From Bacillus_BD sp050389805 (lineage in GTDB: Bacteria > Bacillota > Bacilli > Bacillales > Cytobacillaceae): a stretch of DNA of 64,000 bases. The DNA lies in the NCBI RefSeq assembly GCF_050389805.1, contig NZ_CP130945.1, forward strand, positions 1 to 64,000, in the 5' to 3' direction. A program made the translations under genes and the position numbers. Of this stretch, positions 52,608-60,396 are shown one piece after another. Position 1 is the first letter of the stretch. Each line of letters opens with the position of its first letter. Below the pieces are notes generated by a model. It did no database searches. It had not been told where the DNA came from and saw nothing but the letters and a program-made list of their open reading frames with translations.

Positions 52608-52823
52608 TCAAATTTGTTTTTTTAAGTACTCTAATAAGAATTCCTCAAAATTTGGTGCATCCAGTTCAGAAACCTTCTCATATGTTTCAATCATTTTTAA
52701 TTTAATTTCTTGTTCAAGGTCTTCTCTTTCTTGAAAATGAGTATTTCGTAAGGATTGCTTTATTTTAGGATCCAAGTAATCAATTATCTCCATCAATTCT
52801 TCCTTTGTTATGGATTTCTTCAT
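52608..52823 (-). CDS. rsoA: RsoA-like sigma-O co-activator (sigma region 2 fragment)
   Basis: A 71-residue acidic helical protein. The segment QEREDLEQEIKLKMIETYEKV followed by PNFEEFL resembles sigma-70 region 2.1-2.2. In B. subtilis RsoA (YvrHa, 79 residues) supplies this region in trans to SigO. It starts 3 bases after the upstream sigma gene's stop, with AAGGTGA inside that gene, so the two are translationally coupled. The pairing with a region-4-bearing sigma gene is the main reason for the call; sequence similarity is from memory. Confidence 0.75.
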   Translation of the reverse strand: MKKSITKEELMEIIDYLDPKIKQSLRNTHFQEREDLEQEIKLKMIETYEKVSELDAPNFEEFLLEYLKKQI

Positions 52824-52826
52824 CGT

Positions 52827-53417
52827 TTATTTCACCTTACTATAGTTTTTTCTAATTTTATTAAGAGCTTGTTTATGAAGACTAGAGATATTTTGTGGTG
52901 AATCCCCAAAATATTGGGCAACTTCTTTATTTGTTAGTCCATGGATATAGATCATTGTAAGGACTTGATTTTGCTTAGGAGTTAATTTAGCTAATATCTT
53001 AAGAAGCTTTTCATCACTAACTATGGACGCTAAGTTATTTTGCATAATACGATCCTCTACTCCGTGGTCTTCAAATTTAAGTACATCTACTAGACTCGCA
53101 GATGAATGATCCGAATCACTTATAGGTCTATCTAAAATGAGGTTGACTCTCTCTTTTCTTCTGCGCTCTCTTTTGTCAAAGTCTATTGAATAAATTTGAA
53201 TTAATGAGGTTAGGTATTTATAAATCTTTGCGTGATAGTAGAATGACTTAAACTTTTCATTAAGCACAGAAAGGTTATTTTTAGTTGGTCTTTCGTGAGC
53301 AGCCATAAAAACCTTTTGGTTTTCTTCATCTTTTAGGAAATTTTTAATAATTGGTTGGTTATAAAATGATTTCAAATGGGGTGATTCTTTAACAAAGATA
53401 GATGCCTTTAAATTCAT
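52827..53417 (-). CDS. sigO: SigO-like RNA polymerase sigma factor
   Basis: A 196-residue sigma-70-like protein. The C-terminal 60 residues are region 4: LTPKQNQVLTMIYIHGLT, then the helix-turn-helix NKEVAQYFGDSPQNISSLHKQ. The centre has IYSIDFDKRERRRKERV, like region 2.3-2.4. A full region 2.1-2.2 is lacking, which fits SigO, whose partner RsoA supplies it. ATG 53417 has GGAGGG 7 bases upstream. A LexA-type operator in its promoter suggests DNA-damage induction. SigO of B. subtilis is known for activating oxdC, yvrJ and its own operon. Confidence 0.8.
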   Translation of the reverse strand: MNLKASIFVKESPHLKSFYNQPIIKNFLKDEENQKVFMAAHERPTKNNLSVLNEKFKSFYYHAKIYKYLTSLIQIYSIDFDKRERRRKERVNLILDRPISDSDHSSASLVDVLKFEDHGVEDRIMQNNLASIVSDEKLLKILAKLTPKQNQVLTMIYIHGLTNKEVAQYFGDSPQNISSLHKQALNKIRKNYSKVK

Positions 53418-53466
53418 AATCAATCCCTCCTCTTTTTATAAAGTGAAGAATCATCGTTATAAATCA

Positions 53467-53495
53467 ATTATAATCGAACATTTGTTCTGTTTCTA
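53467..53495 (-). promoter_or_regulatory. LexA (SOS) box in the spacer of the sigO-like operon promoter
   Basis: CGAACATTTGTTCT (53475-53488) contains GAAC-N4-GTTC, the core of the Gram-positive LexA box CGAACRNRYGTTYC; it departs at two positions of that consensus. On the reverse strand it lies between TAGAAA (53495-53490) and TATAAT (53472-53467), 17 bases apart, so LexA would block RNA polymerase. The start codon of the sigma gene is 50 bases on. Confidence 0.6.
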
Positions 53496-53576
53496 TAAAA
53501 TAAATATTAAAATATTGATTTTTTAGTTAAAGGATTCACTAATAATATTGATTACCAAGTGAAGGAAGTGATGGTT

Positions 53577-53735
53577 ATGAATATAACGGATATTTCAACG
53601 TGGACCTCAATTTTAGGGAACTTTGGTTTTCCGGTGTTGGTTTCTTTGTATTTATTGCTAAAATTTGAAGCGAAGATTGAAAAATTAACTGAGGTAATAG
53701 AAAAGTTAATTGAAACAGAAGGAAATAAAAAGTAG
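53577..53735 (+). CDS. yvrJ: YvrJ-family small membrane protein
   Basis: A 52-residue protein divergent from the sigma pair. It has one hydrophobic segment, NFGFPVLVSLYLLLKFE, and a charged amphipathic tail (KIEKLTEVIEKLIE). This is the YvrJ family pattern; YvrJ is a sigma-O target in B. subtilis. The architecture is also like the UviB/BhlA holin-like peptides. ATG 53577 has AAGGAAG 8 bases upstream; an ATG at 53571 is too close to that site. Too short for many gene finders. Confidence 0.75.
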   Translation: MNITDISTWTSILGNFGFPVLVSLYLLLKFEAKIEKLTEVIEKLIETEGNKK

Positions 53736-53773
53736 ATCAAATAAAACAAAGTTGTTCTTTTAGAATTGTTAAG

Positions 53774-53863
53774 ATGTTAGGTTTAATAGTTTTTGTGATT
53801 TGTGTTCTTTTTGAAGTTGCTAAGTTTGAGTTTTATCAATTAGTTAATAATAAGAATAAATAG
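53774..53863 (+). CDS. Candidate 29-residue membrane peptide
   Basis: A short frame reads MLGLIVFVICVLFEVAKFEF and nine more residues ending in NNKNK. It is a single hydrophobic helix followed by a polar tail, 38 bases after yvrJ. The upstream ribosome site is weak, so translation is uncertain. It could be a second product of the yvrJ transcript or a chance frame. Confidence 0.3.
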   Translation: MLGLIVFVICVLFEVAKFEFYQLVNNKNK

Positions 53864-53962
53864 GTTAACAGCACAGTATTATTGGTTTTTTCTGTATGAA
53901 GGTAAGTGATTTAATTCTAGTATTTCGGAAAAAAGGAGATTTTAGGGTTTTGCTGAAGTAGC

Positions 53963-54008
53963 TAAAGCCTATTTTCTTTCATGTAAAGCAGAAATCGGGC
54001 TTTTTTAT
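53963..54008 (+). terminator. Imperfect hairpin with T run after the yvrJ island
   Basis: AAAGCCTATTT pairs with AAATCGGGCTTT (one bulge) across about 18 bases, followed by TTTT. It may end the yvrJ transcript. From here to metS (54009-54183) I see no gene. Confidence 0.5.
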
Positions 54009-54183
54009 ACTAGAAATTTCTTAGCATTGTTAATCCTGATTTTCTTAATGCTATCCTGAGGGAGCTATTTTAACCAATTTTTATAAAAATTTTGTGGGAA
54101 GTATTTTGCCAGTTCTATATAAAGGGATATAATGAAAGGTAGCGTACTTTGCTTGAAGCTAATTTATAGAGGAGGAAATGAGA

Positions 54184-56148
54184 ATGGGAGAAAAGAAAAC
54201 TTTTTATTTAACCACTCCTATTTATTATCCAAGTGGTAATTTACATATTGGGCATGCCTATACAACCGTTGCAGGAGATGCAATGGCGAGATATAAACGC
54301 ATGCGTGGATTCGATGTCATGTATTTAACAGGAACGGATGAACATGGGCAAAAAATCCAACAGAAGGCAGAGGAAAAGGGTGTAACCCCGCAAGCCTATG
54401 TGGATGAAATTGTTTCAGGAATCAAAGATCTTTGGGAAAAATTGGATATATCTTATAATGATTTTATCCGGACAACAGAGACACGCCACAAAGAAGTGGT
54501 TCAAAAAATTTTCGAACAGTTATTAGCGCAAGGGGATATTTATTTAGGTGAATACGAAGGAATGTATTGTACACCATGTGAATCTTATTTTACACAGACT
54601 CAATTAACTGAAGAGGGCAATTGCCCTGATTGCGGCAGACCGGTTCAAAAAGTAAAAGAAGAATCTTATTTCTTTAAAGTTAGCAAATACGCTAATCGCC
54701 TATTGCAATATTATGAGGAAAACCCTGAATTTATTCAACCAGAGTCAAGAAAAAATGAAATGATCAATAACTTTATCAAACCAGGACTTGAGGATTTAGC
54801 AGTATCCCGAACAACATTTGATTGGGGGATTAAAATTCCTAGTAATCCAAAGCATGTCATCTATGTTTGGATTGATGCCCTAAGCAATTATATTACAGCC
54901 TTAGGTTATGGTTCTGACAATGACTCGAAATATCAAAAGTATTGGCCTGCAGATGTTCATTTAGTAGGAAAGGAAATTGTCCGCTTCCATACAATCTACT
55001 GGCCAATTATGTTAATGGCATTAGACCTACCATTGCCTAAAAAGGTATTTGCACATGGCTGGTTATTAATGAAAGATGGAAAAATGTCTAAATCCAAAGG
55101 GAATGTAGTAGACCCTGTTACATTAATCGACCGCTATGGTCTAGATTCATTACGTTATTATTTACTAAGAGAAGTTCCCTTTGGGTCAGATGGGGTATTC
55201 ACACCAGAGAGCTTTGTTGAACGCTTAAACTTTGACTTAGCAAATGATCTCGGAAATCTCCTAAATCGTACAGTAGCGATGATTAATAAGTATTTTGATG
55301 GTGTGATTCCAGCTTATAATGGTTCAAAGGGTGAGTTTGAGCAATCCCTATTGAAGATGAATCAATCAACCGTTGAAAAATATGTAGATGCAATGGAGGA
55401 TATGGAATTTTCTGTTGCATTATCGGTGTTATGGCAGCTCGTTAGCCGTACCAATAAATACATTGATGAAACGCAACCATGGCAATTAGCGAAGGATGAA
55501 AACAAAACAGAACAATTAAAAGATGTTATGGTTCACCTAGCAGAATCTTTAAGAAGAATCTCAATTATGCTACAGCCATTTTTAACGAAAGCACCAAAGG
55601 AAATTTTCTCTCAACTAGGAATTGAAGGTGAGAGTTTAACCGTTTGGGACAGTATAAAGGAATTTGGAATGATCCCTGAGGGTACGAAGGTGAAAAAGGG
55701 TGAACCGATATTCCCAAGATTAGATATTGAAGAAGAAGTAGAATATATTAAAGCGAAAATGCAAGGGTCCCAACCAAAACCTGAAGCGGAAAAGAAGGAA
55801 GAATCTAGCTCAGAACAGGAACTACCAGAGATTACCATTGATGACTTTATGAAGGTCGACTTACGTGTTGCTGAAGTCATTGCAGCAGAACCTGTTAAAA
55901 AGGCGGATAAATTATTAAAGCTACAATTAAATTTAGGCTATGAAACAAGACAAGTGGTTTCTGGGATTGCTCAATATTACAAACCTGAGGAATTAGTCGG
56001 TCAAAGAGTCATTTGTGTAACCAATTTAAAACCAGTAAAACTGCGTGGAGAATTGTCACAAGGGATGATTTTAGCGGGTAGCCAAGACGGAAAATTGGCA
56101 TTGGCGACCGTACCAGAGTCATTACCACTTGGTGCAAAAGTTAAGTAA
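54184..56148 (+). CDS. metS: Methionyl-tRNA synthetase
   Basis: MetS charges both initiator and elongator tRNA-Met. The 654-residue enzyme has HIGH at 21-24, the connective zinc motif Cys129/132/147/150 (CTPC and CPDC), KMSKS in MKDGKMSKSKGN, and a C-terminal tRNA-binding EMAP-like domain from about residue 545. As I recall it, B. subtilis MetS lacks these zinc cysteines, so this copy is of the zinc-retaining type. ATG 54184 has GGAGG 8 bases upstream; ATG 54178 is only 2 bases from it. Confidence 0.97.
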   Translation: MGEKKTFYLTTPIYYPSGNLHIGHAYTTVAGDAMARYKRMRGFDVMYLTGTDEHGQKIQQKAEEKGVTPQAYVDEIVSGIKDLWEKLDISYNDFIRTTETRHKEVVQKIFEQLLAQGDIYLGEYEGMYCTPCESYFTQTQLTEEGNCPDCGRPVQKVKEESYFFKVSKYANRLLQYYEENPEFIQPESRKNEMINNFIKPGLEDLAVSRTTFDWGIKIPSNPKHVIYVWIDALSNYITALGYGSDNDSKYQKYWPADVHLVGKEIVRFHTIYWPIMLMALDLPLPKKVFAHGWLLMKDGKMSKSKGNVVDPVTLIDRYGLDSLRYYLLREVPFGSDGVFTPESFVERLNFDLANDLGNLLNRTVAMINKYFDGVIPAYNGSKGEFEQSLLKMNQSTVEKYVDAMEDMEFSVALSVLWQLVSRTNKYIDETQPWQLAKDENKTEQLKDVMVHLAESLRRISIMLQPFLTKAPKEIFSQLGIEGESLTVWDSIKEFGMIPEGTKVKKGEPIFPRLDIEEEVEYIKAKMQGSQPKPEAEKKEESSSEQELPEITIDDFMKVDLRVAEVIAAEPVKKADKLLKLQLNLGYETRQVVSGIAQYYKPEELVGQRVICVTNLKPVKLRGELSQGMILAGSQDGKLALATVPESLPLGAKVK

Positions 56149-56156
56149 TGGTGTCG

Positions 56157-56197
56157 AAAAATGTTTCACGTGAAACAACGCGTGAAGCATTTTTTGT
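56157..56197 (+). terminator. Terminator after metS
   Basis: AAAAATG-TTCACG pairs with CGTGAA-CATTTTT around the right half of the parS site; the hairpin and the parS palindrome overlap. Confidence 0.6.
56162..56177. promoter_or_regulatory. parS: parS site for Spo0J/ParB
   Basis: TGTTTCACGTGAAACA is a perfect 16-bp palindrome and an exact match to the Bacillus parS consensus TGTTNCACGTGAAACA. B. subtilis also has an origin-proximal parS at metS. Spo0J loads here, recruits SMC condensin and helps segregate the origin. Confidence 0.95.
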
Positions 56198-56309
56198 ATT
56201 TATTCCATGGTTGGAATAATGGAAAAATTACCTTATTTCTAGTTTCTTCTATAATATGTATGAAATAATTGTAATGAAAAAATAATATTTGTTATAAAAG
56301 GAGAATGAA

Positions 56310-57077
56310 ATGTTATTTGATACCCATGTTCATTTAAATGCTGAACAATATGTAGAAGATATAACAGAAGTCATCGAAAGAGCTCGGCAAACAGGTGTTG
56401 AAAATATGATTGTCGTTGGATTTGATCGACCAACGATTACAAAGGCAATGGAACTAGTAGAAACATATGATTTTCTCTATGCCAGTGTTGGGTGGCATCC
56501 TGTTGATGCCATTGACATGACAGATGAAGATCTTGCTTGGATCGAAGAACTGACTGCACATCCAAAAGTGGTAGCATTAGGAGAGATGGGTCTGGATTAT
56601 CACTGGGATAAGTCTCCAAAAGAAATCCAACATGAGGTGTTTAGAAGGCAAATACGCCTAGCGAAGAAGGTGAAATTGCCAATCATTATTCATAATCGTG
56701 AGGCTACAGCGGATATTGTTCAAATCTTAAGGGAGGAAGGCGCTGATGAGGTCGGTGGAATCATGCATTGTTTTAGCGGGAGTGTTGAAGTGGCAAGAGA
56801 ATGTATGGAAATGAACTTTTATATTTCCCTTGGGGGACCGGTTACGTTTAAAAATGCAAAAAAGCCAAAAGAAGTGGCAATAGAAGTTCCGTTAGACAAA
56901 TTATTGATTGAAACTGATTGTCCTTATTTAACCCCACATCCATACAGAGGAAAGCGAAATGAGCCCGCTTATGTGAAACTAGTTGCAGAACAAATTGCTG
57001 AATTAAAAGGTATTTCTCTAGAGGAAGTAGCGAAAGCAACCACCGAAAATGCCAAAAAATTATTCGACATTAACTGA
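56310..57077 (+). CDS. tatD: TatD family metal-dependent hydrolase/DNase (YabD)
   Basis: A 255-residue TIM-barrel metallohydrolase. The metal ligands are in DTHVHLN, GEMGLDYHW, the IIHNRE strand, MHCFSG and ETDCPYLTPHPYRGKRNEP. Family members have 3'-5' DNase or D-tyrosyl/peptide-related activities; the substrate here is not shown. AAAGGAG precedes ATG by 6 bases. Confidence 0.94.
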   Translation: MLFDTHVHLNAEQYVEDITEVIERARQTGVENMIVVGFDRPTITKAMELVETYDFLYASVGWHPVDAIDMTDEDLAWIEELTAHPKVVALGEMGLDYHWDKSPKEIQHEVFRRQIRLAKKVKLPIIIHNREATADIVQILREEGADEVGGIMHCFSGSVEVARECMEMNFYISLGGPVTFKNAKKPKEVAIEVPLDKLLIETDCPYLTPHPYRGKRNEPAYVKLVAEQIAELKGISLEEVAKATTENAKKLFDIN

Positions 57078-57123
57078 TAGAGAACGCTGTATTTTTTTGT
57101 AGAAGCTTGTCCAAAATCTATTT

Positions 57124-57285
57124 AAATATTTACCCCGTCCTAACGGGCAATGAGAATTCCAACCTAAGATTCGAAATAATATAAGAAATGTGGTGGGAGG
57201 TCAACTGCCTGTAATGATCTAAGGGGTTCATCTAACCATCAGGGGGGATGAAAAAAGGCCCTCCTGCTGATGGAAATTACACTTT
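57124..57285 (+). repeat. Bipartite folded intergenic element (about 160 bp)
   Basis: ACGGGCA (57143-57149) pairs with TGCCTGT (57206-57212), and inside it TTCCAACC (57057+100: 57157-57164) with GGTGGGA (57192-57198). A separate long hairpin CCATCAG...CTGATGG with GC-rich inner arms spans 57236-57273. No gene fits. It is probably a member of a dispersed Bacillus repeat; the 50981-51010 hairpin may be a relic of the same type. Confidence 0.6.
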
Positions 57286-57398
57286 GAGTTCTAGACGTCT
57301 TCTTTTCTTCATAGGATAACCTTGTCGATAACTTTCTCTTTACTTTTTCCAAAAACTACAAGCATAATAGGAACTAAATTTGGGAGAAGTCGAGGAAG

Positions 57399-57428
57399 TT
57401 GACAGGTGGCTAGATAGTCCTATATAAT
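57399..57428 (+). promoter_or_regulatory. Strong promoter of yabE
   Basis: Perfect TTGACA (57399-57404) and TATAAT (57423-57428) boxes with an 18-base spacer. Confidence 0.75.
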
Positions 57429-57471
57429 CACACGAAGAGAAAAGGAGGCGTTTTTCATTTGGATTAAGACC

Positions 57472-58650
57472 ATGAAAAACCTGTTTTCCAAGTCTTTCAA
57501 ACAAAAAAAATGGTTGATTGTTATTGCAAGTTTTATAGTAATACTTACTTCGGCGGGGTTTATTACATATGAAACTAGTAAAAAAAATGTAACACTCTAC
57601 CTAGATGGCCAAGAGAAGGTCATAAAGACTCGTGCAACAACAGTTGAGGAATTATTCGAAGAATTAGAAGTTTCGATAAAGTCACAAGATTATGTTACAC
57701 CTGCAAAAGACTCGAAAATCTCAAATGATATGAAAATTGTTTGGAGACCAGCGAAACAGGTACAATTAACGCAAGAATCTGGAGAAAAGACAGTATGGAC
57801 AACATCTGTTACAGTTAAGGATTTCTTGAAGGAGCAAAAAATTTCACTAAACGAGCATGATCAAATAGAACCAGGATTAGAAACAGCTTTGCGAAAGGGT
57901 ATGAATGTAAGTGTTAAAAGAGCTTTTCCACTCACCTTAGTTAATGGAGGGGAAGAGAAAGAAGTGTGGTCCACTTCGACTACGGTCGCTGACTTTTTAA
58001 AACAACAGGAAATCAACATAACGGATTTAGACCGGGTTGAGCCAAGCTTAGACGAAACTGTCGCAGAAAATAGCACGGTTAATGTTATTCGAGTAGAAAA
58101 GGTCACCGATGTAGTGGAAGAACCAATCCAATTTGCCACTGTCACAAAAAAGGACGATTCTTTAGGCGTTGGATCAGAAAAAGTCATTACCCCTGGTAAA
58201 GAAGGAATAACAGAAAAAACATATGAAATTATACTAGAGAACGGGAAAGAAGTTTCCCGAAAGGTTTTAAATGAAAATGTCATAAAAGAAAAGCAAGACC
58301 GGGTTGTTGCAGTAGGACCTAAAGAGGTAGCTCAAATAGCTTCTCGTGGCAGCGAGAGCGGAAGAGATATCCATGTGACCTCTACTGCCTACACAGCACA
58401 TTGCAGCGGCTGTTCTGGCACAACAGCTACTGGAATCAATTTGCGTGCTAACCCGAATCTTAAAGTGATTGCAGTGGACCCAAATGTCATTCCACTCGGT
58501 TCTAAGGTTCATGTGGAAGGGTATGGGTATGCAGTTGCAGCAGATACTGGCGGCGCTATTAAAGGCAATAAAATTGATGTGTTTTTCCCCTCCAAGCAAG
58601 ATGCGGTTAAATGGGGAAGAAAAACAGTTAAAATTACAGTTCTAGATTGA
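57472..58650 (+). CDS. yabE: Cell-wall protein YabE (DUF348 repeats, G5 and 3D domains)
   Basis: A 392-residue RpfB-type wall-associated protein. It has an N-terminal membrane anchor/signal segment (about 14-32), three ubiquitin-like DUF348 repeats (about 35-210), a G5 domain (about 220-275) and a C-terminal 3D domain (ATGINLRANPNLKVIAVDP, AADTGGAIKGNKIDVFF) with the three Asp of lytic transglycosylase-like enzymes. Such proteins remodel peptidoglycan during growth or outgrowth. AAAGGAGG (57441-57448) is 23 bases before the ATG, but exactly 8 bases before an in-frame ATT at 57457. Confidence 0.92.
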   Translation: MKNLFSKSFKQKKWLIVIASFIVILTSAGFITYETSKKNVTLYLDGQEKVIKTRATTVEELFEELEVSIKSQDYVTPAKDSKISNDMKIVWRPAKQVQLTQESGEKTVWTTSVTVKDFLKEQKISLNEHDQIEPGLETALRKGMNVSVKRAFPLTLVNGGEEKEVWSTSTTVADFLKQQEINITDLDRVEPSLDETVAENSTVNVIRVEKVTDVVEEPIQFATVTKKDDSLGVGSEKVITPGKEGITEKTYEIILENGKEVSRKVLNENVIKEKQDRVVAVGPKEVAQIASRGSESGRDIHVTSTAYTAHCSGCSGTTATGINLRANPNLKVIAVDPNVIPLGSKVHVEGYGYAVAADTGGAIKGNKIDVFFPSKQDAVKWGRKTVKITVLD

Positions 58651-58687
58651 TGCAGTGGAATGATTTCCGCTGCATTTTTCTTTTTTC
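58650..58687 (+). terminator. Terminator after yabE
   Basis: ATGCAGTGGAA and TTCCGCTGCAT pair (one G-U) with a T-rich tail. The region to 58876 holds no recognisable gene. Confidence 0.85.
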
Positions 58688-58876
58688 TTATATAGGCTTA
58701 TAATGTGAAAGGGAAATATCAATTGATGGACGCCAGTACTGTGCTAAAAATGGAAGGATGTAGGTAAAACCTTTCTTATCCTATTCATATTAATATAGAC
58801 GTTTAATATTACAAAAAGGTTTCATTTATTTCGTAAATTTTTATTATATTTTTTATTTATTATTTTTGGAGGTCAA

Positions 58877-59437
58877 ATGAAGATTAAAGAAATTATTGTC
58901 GTTGAGGGGAAAGATGATACTACAGCGATTCAACAAGCAGTTCAAGCAGATACGATTGAAACAAATGGTTCGGCCATCAATATGGAAACCATTGAAAAAA
59001 TAAAATTGGCTCAAGAATTACGAGGAGTCATTATTTTAACGGACCCAGATTATCCAGGGCAGCGAATACGTCATATCATTTCAGAGAAAGTACCGGGCTG
59101 CAAACACGCCTTTATTGAAAAGGATAAGGCCATTCACAAGCACGGAAAAGGCGTAGGTGTGGAACATGCATCTCCAGACGTGATTCGAAAGGCATTAGAA
59201 GGTGCTCAGATGATGCAGGAGGAATTCAAAGAGGAAATTACCCATGATGATTTAATCGCGGCTGGCCTGATTGGTGGATCAGGTTCAAAGGAAAGAAGAG
59301 AGAAAATCGGGAAATTACTTAAAATTGGATATACAAATGGAAAACAGCTGCATAAAAGATTGATGGTATTTGAGATTAGCAAAGAGGCTTTTGCAGCGGC
59401 TGTAAAACAGATTCGTCAGGAGGAAAAGGATGCATAA
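58877..59437 (+). CDS. rnmV: Ribonuclease M5
   Basis: RNase M5 matures the ends of 5S rRNA precursors on the ribosome with L18. The 186-residue protein starts with the TOPRIM motif VVEGKDDTTAI (catalytic Glu) and has the DPDYPGQRIR metal site. GGAGG is 4-5 bases upstream. Its last codons overlap the ksgA start by 8 bases. Confidence 0.96.
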   Translation: MKIKEIIVVEGKDDTTAIQQAVQADTIETNGSAINMETIEKIKLAQELRGVIILTDPDYPGQRIRHIISEKVPGCKHAFIEKDKAIHKHGKGVGVEHASPDVIRKALEGAQMMQEEFKEEITHDDLIAAGLIGGSGSKERREKIGKLLKIGYTNGKQLHKRLMVFEISKEAFAAAVKQIRQEEKDA

Positions 59438-60308
59438 AGATATAGCAACTCCCGTAAGAACAAAAATGATTCTTGAGAAATATGGATTTTCCTTCAAGAA
59501 GAGCTTAGGGCAAAACTTTTTAATTGATACCAATATTTTAAGAAATATTGTTGAGAATGCAGGTTTAACAAGCGATTCAGCGGCAATTGAAGTAGGACCT
59601 GGAATTGGGGCTTTAACAGAACAATTAGCAAAGGTCTGTAAAAAAGTCGTTGCCTTTGAGATAGACCAGCGTCTCCTGCCTATTTTAGAAGATACATTGG
59701 CTCCCTATCCTAATACAAAAGTTATTCATCAGGATGTATTAAAGGCAAATGTGAAAGAGGTTATTGAAGATGAGTTTTCTGGGATAGAGGATATTATGGT
59801 GGTGGCGAATCTGCCCTACTATGTGACAACTCCCATTATTATGAAATTGTTAGAGGATCGTTTACCCATTCGTGGAATTGTCGTCATGTTACAGAAAGAG
59901 GTAGCAGACCGAATTGCGGCCAAACCAGGTACGAAGGAGTATGGTTCTCTTTCCATCGCCATTCAATACTATACAGAGGCAGAAACGGTTATGGTTGTTC
60001 CAAAAACGGTATTTATGCCGCAACCCAATGTCGATTCAGCAGTCATTCGCCTAACGAGAAGAAAGGAACCTCTGTATCCGGTTATTAGTGAAGAGTTCTT
60101 TTTTACTGTCACAAGGGGAAGCTTTGTTCAAAGACGAAAGACGATTATTAATAACTTAATGAGCTCTTTGCCAAATGGCAAGGAGAAAAAGGATATGATT
60201 TTAACGGCTCTAACTCAGACCGGAATCGACTCAAAACGGAGAGGTGAGTCACTGTCCATTGAGGAGTTTGCCAAATTGAGTGATACCCTCTATCCATTTT
60301 TCCATTAA
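59430..60308 (+). CDS. ksgA: 16S rRNA A1518/A1519 dimethyltransferase
   Basis: KsgA (RsmA) dimethylates two adjacent adenines near the 16S 3' end late in small-subunit assembly. The 292-residue enzyme has KSLGQNFLID, SAM motif I (EVGPGIGALTEQL), the acidic FEIDQR, and the catalytic NLPYYVTTP. A purine-rich AGGAGG lies within the end of rnmV before its ATG. It is coupled to rnmV. Confidence 0.97.
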   Translation: MHKDIATPVRTKMILEKYGFSFKKSLGQNFLIDTNILRNIVENAGLTSDSAAIEVGPGIGALTEQLAKVCKKVVAFEIDQRLLPILEDTLAPYPNTKVIHQDVLKANVKEVIEDEFSGIEDIMVVANLPYYVTTPIIMKLLEDRLPIRGIVVMLQKEVADRIAAKPGTKEYGSLSIAIQYYTEAETVMVVPKTVFMPQPNVDSAVIRLTRRKEPLYPVISEEFFFTVTRGSFVQRRKTIINNLMSSLPNGKEKKDMILTALTQTGIDSKRRGESLSIEEFAKLSDTLYPFFH

Positions 60309-60329
60309 TAACTCATTTCACTTTATATT

Positions 60330-60358
60330 CACAGGGTGACTTATTTTTGCATATTTTA
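60330..60358 (+). promoter_or_regulatory. Sigma-K-type promoter of yabG
   Basis: CACA (60330-60333), 16-base spacer, CATATTTTA (60350-60358). This is an exact fit to the sigma-K pattern mACm-16-CATAnnnTA. yabG is a sigma-K gene in B. subtilis. Confidence 0.7.
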
Positions 60359-60396
60359 GGGAGAAGATGTATTCCGGGAGATATGGAGTGTTGCCA

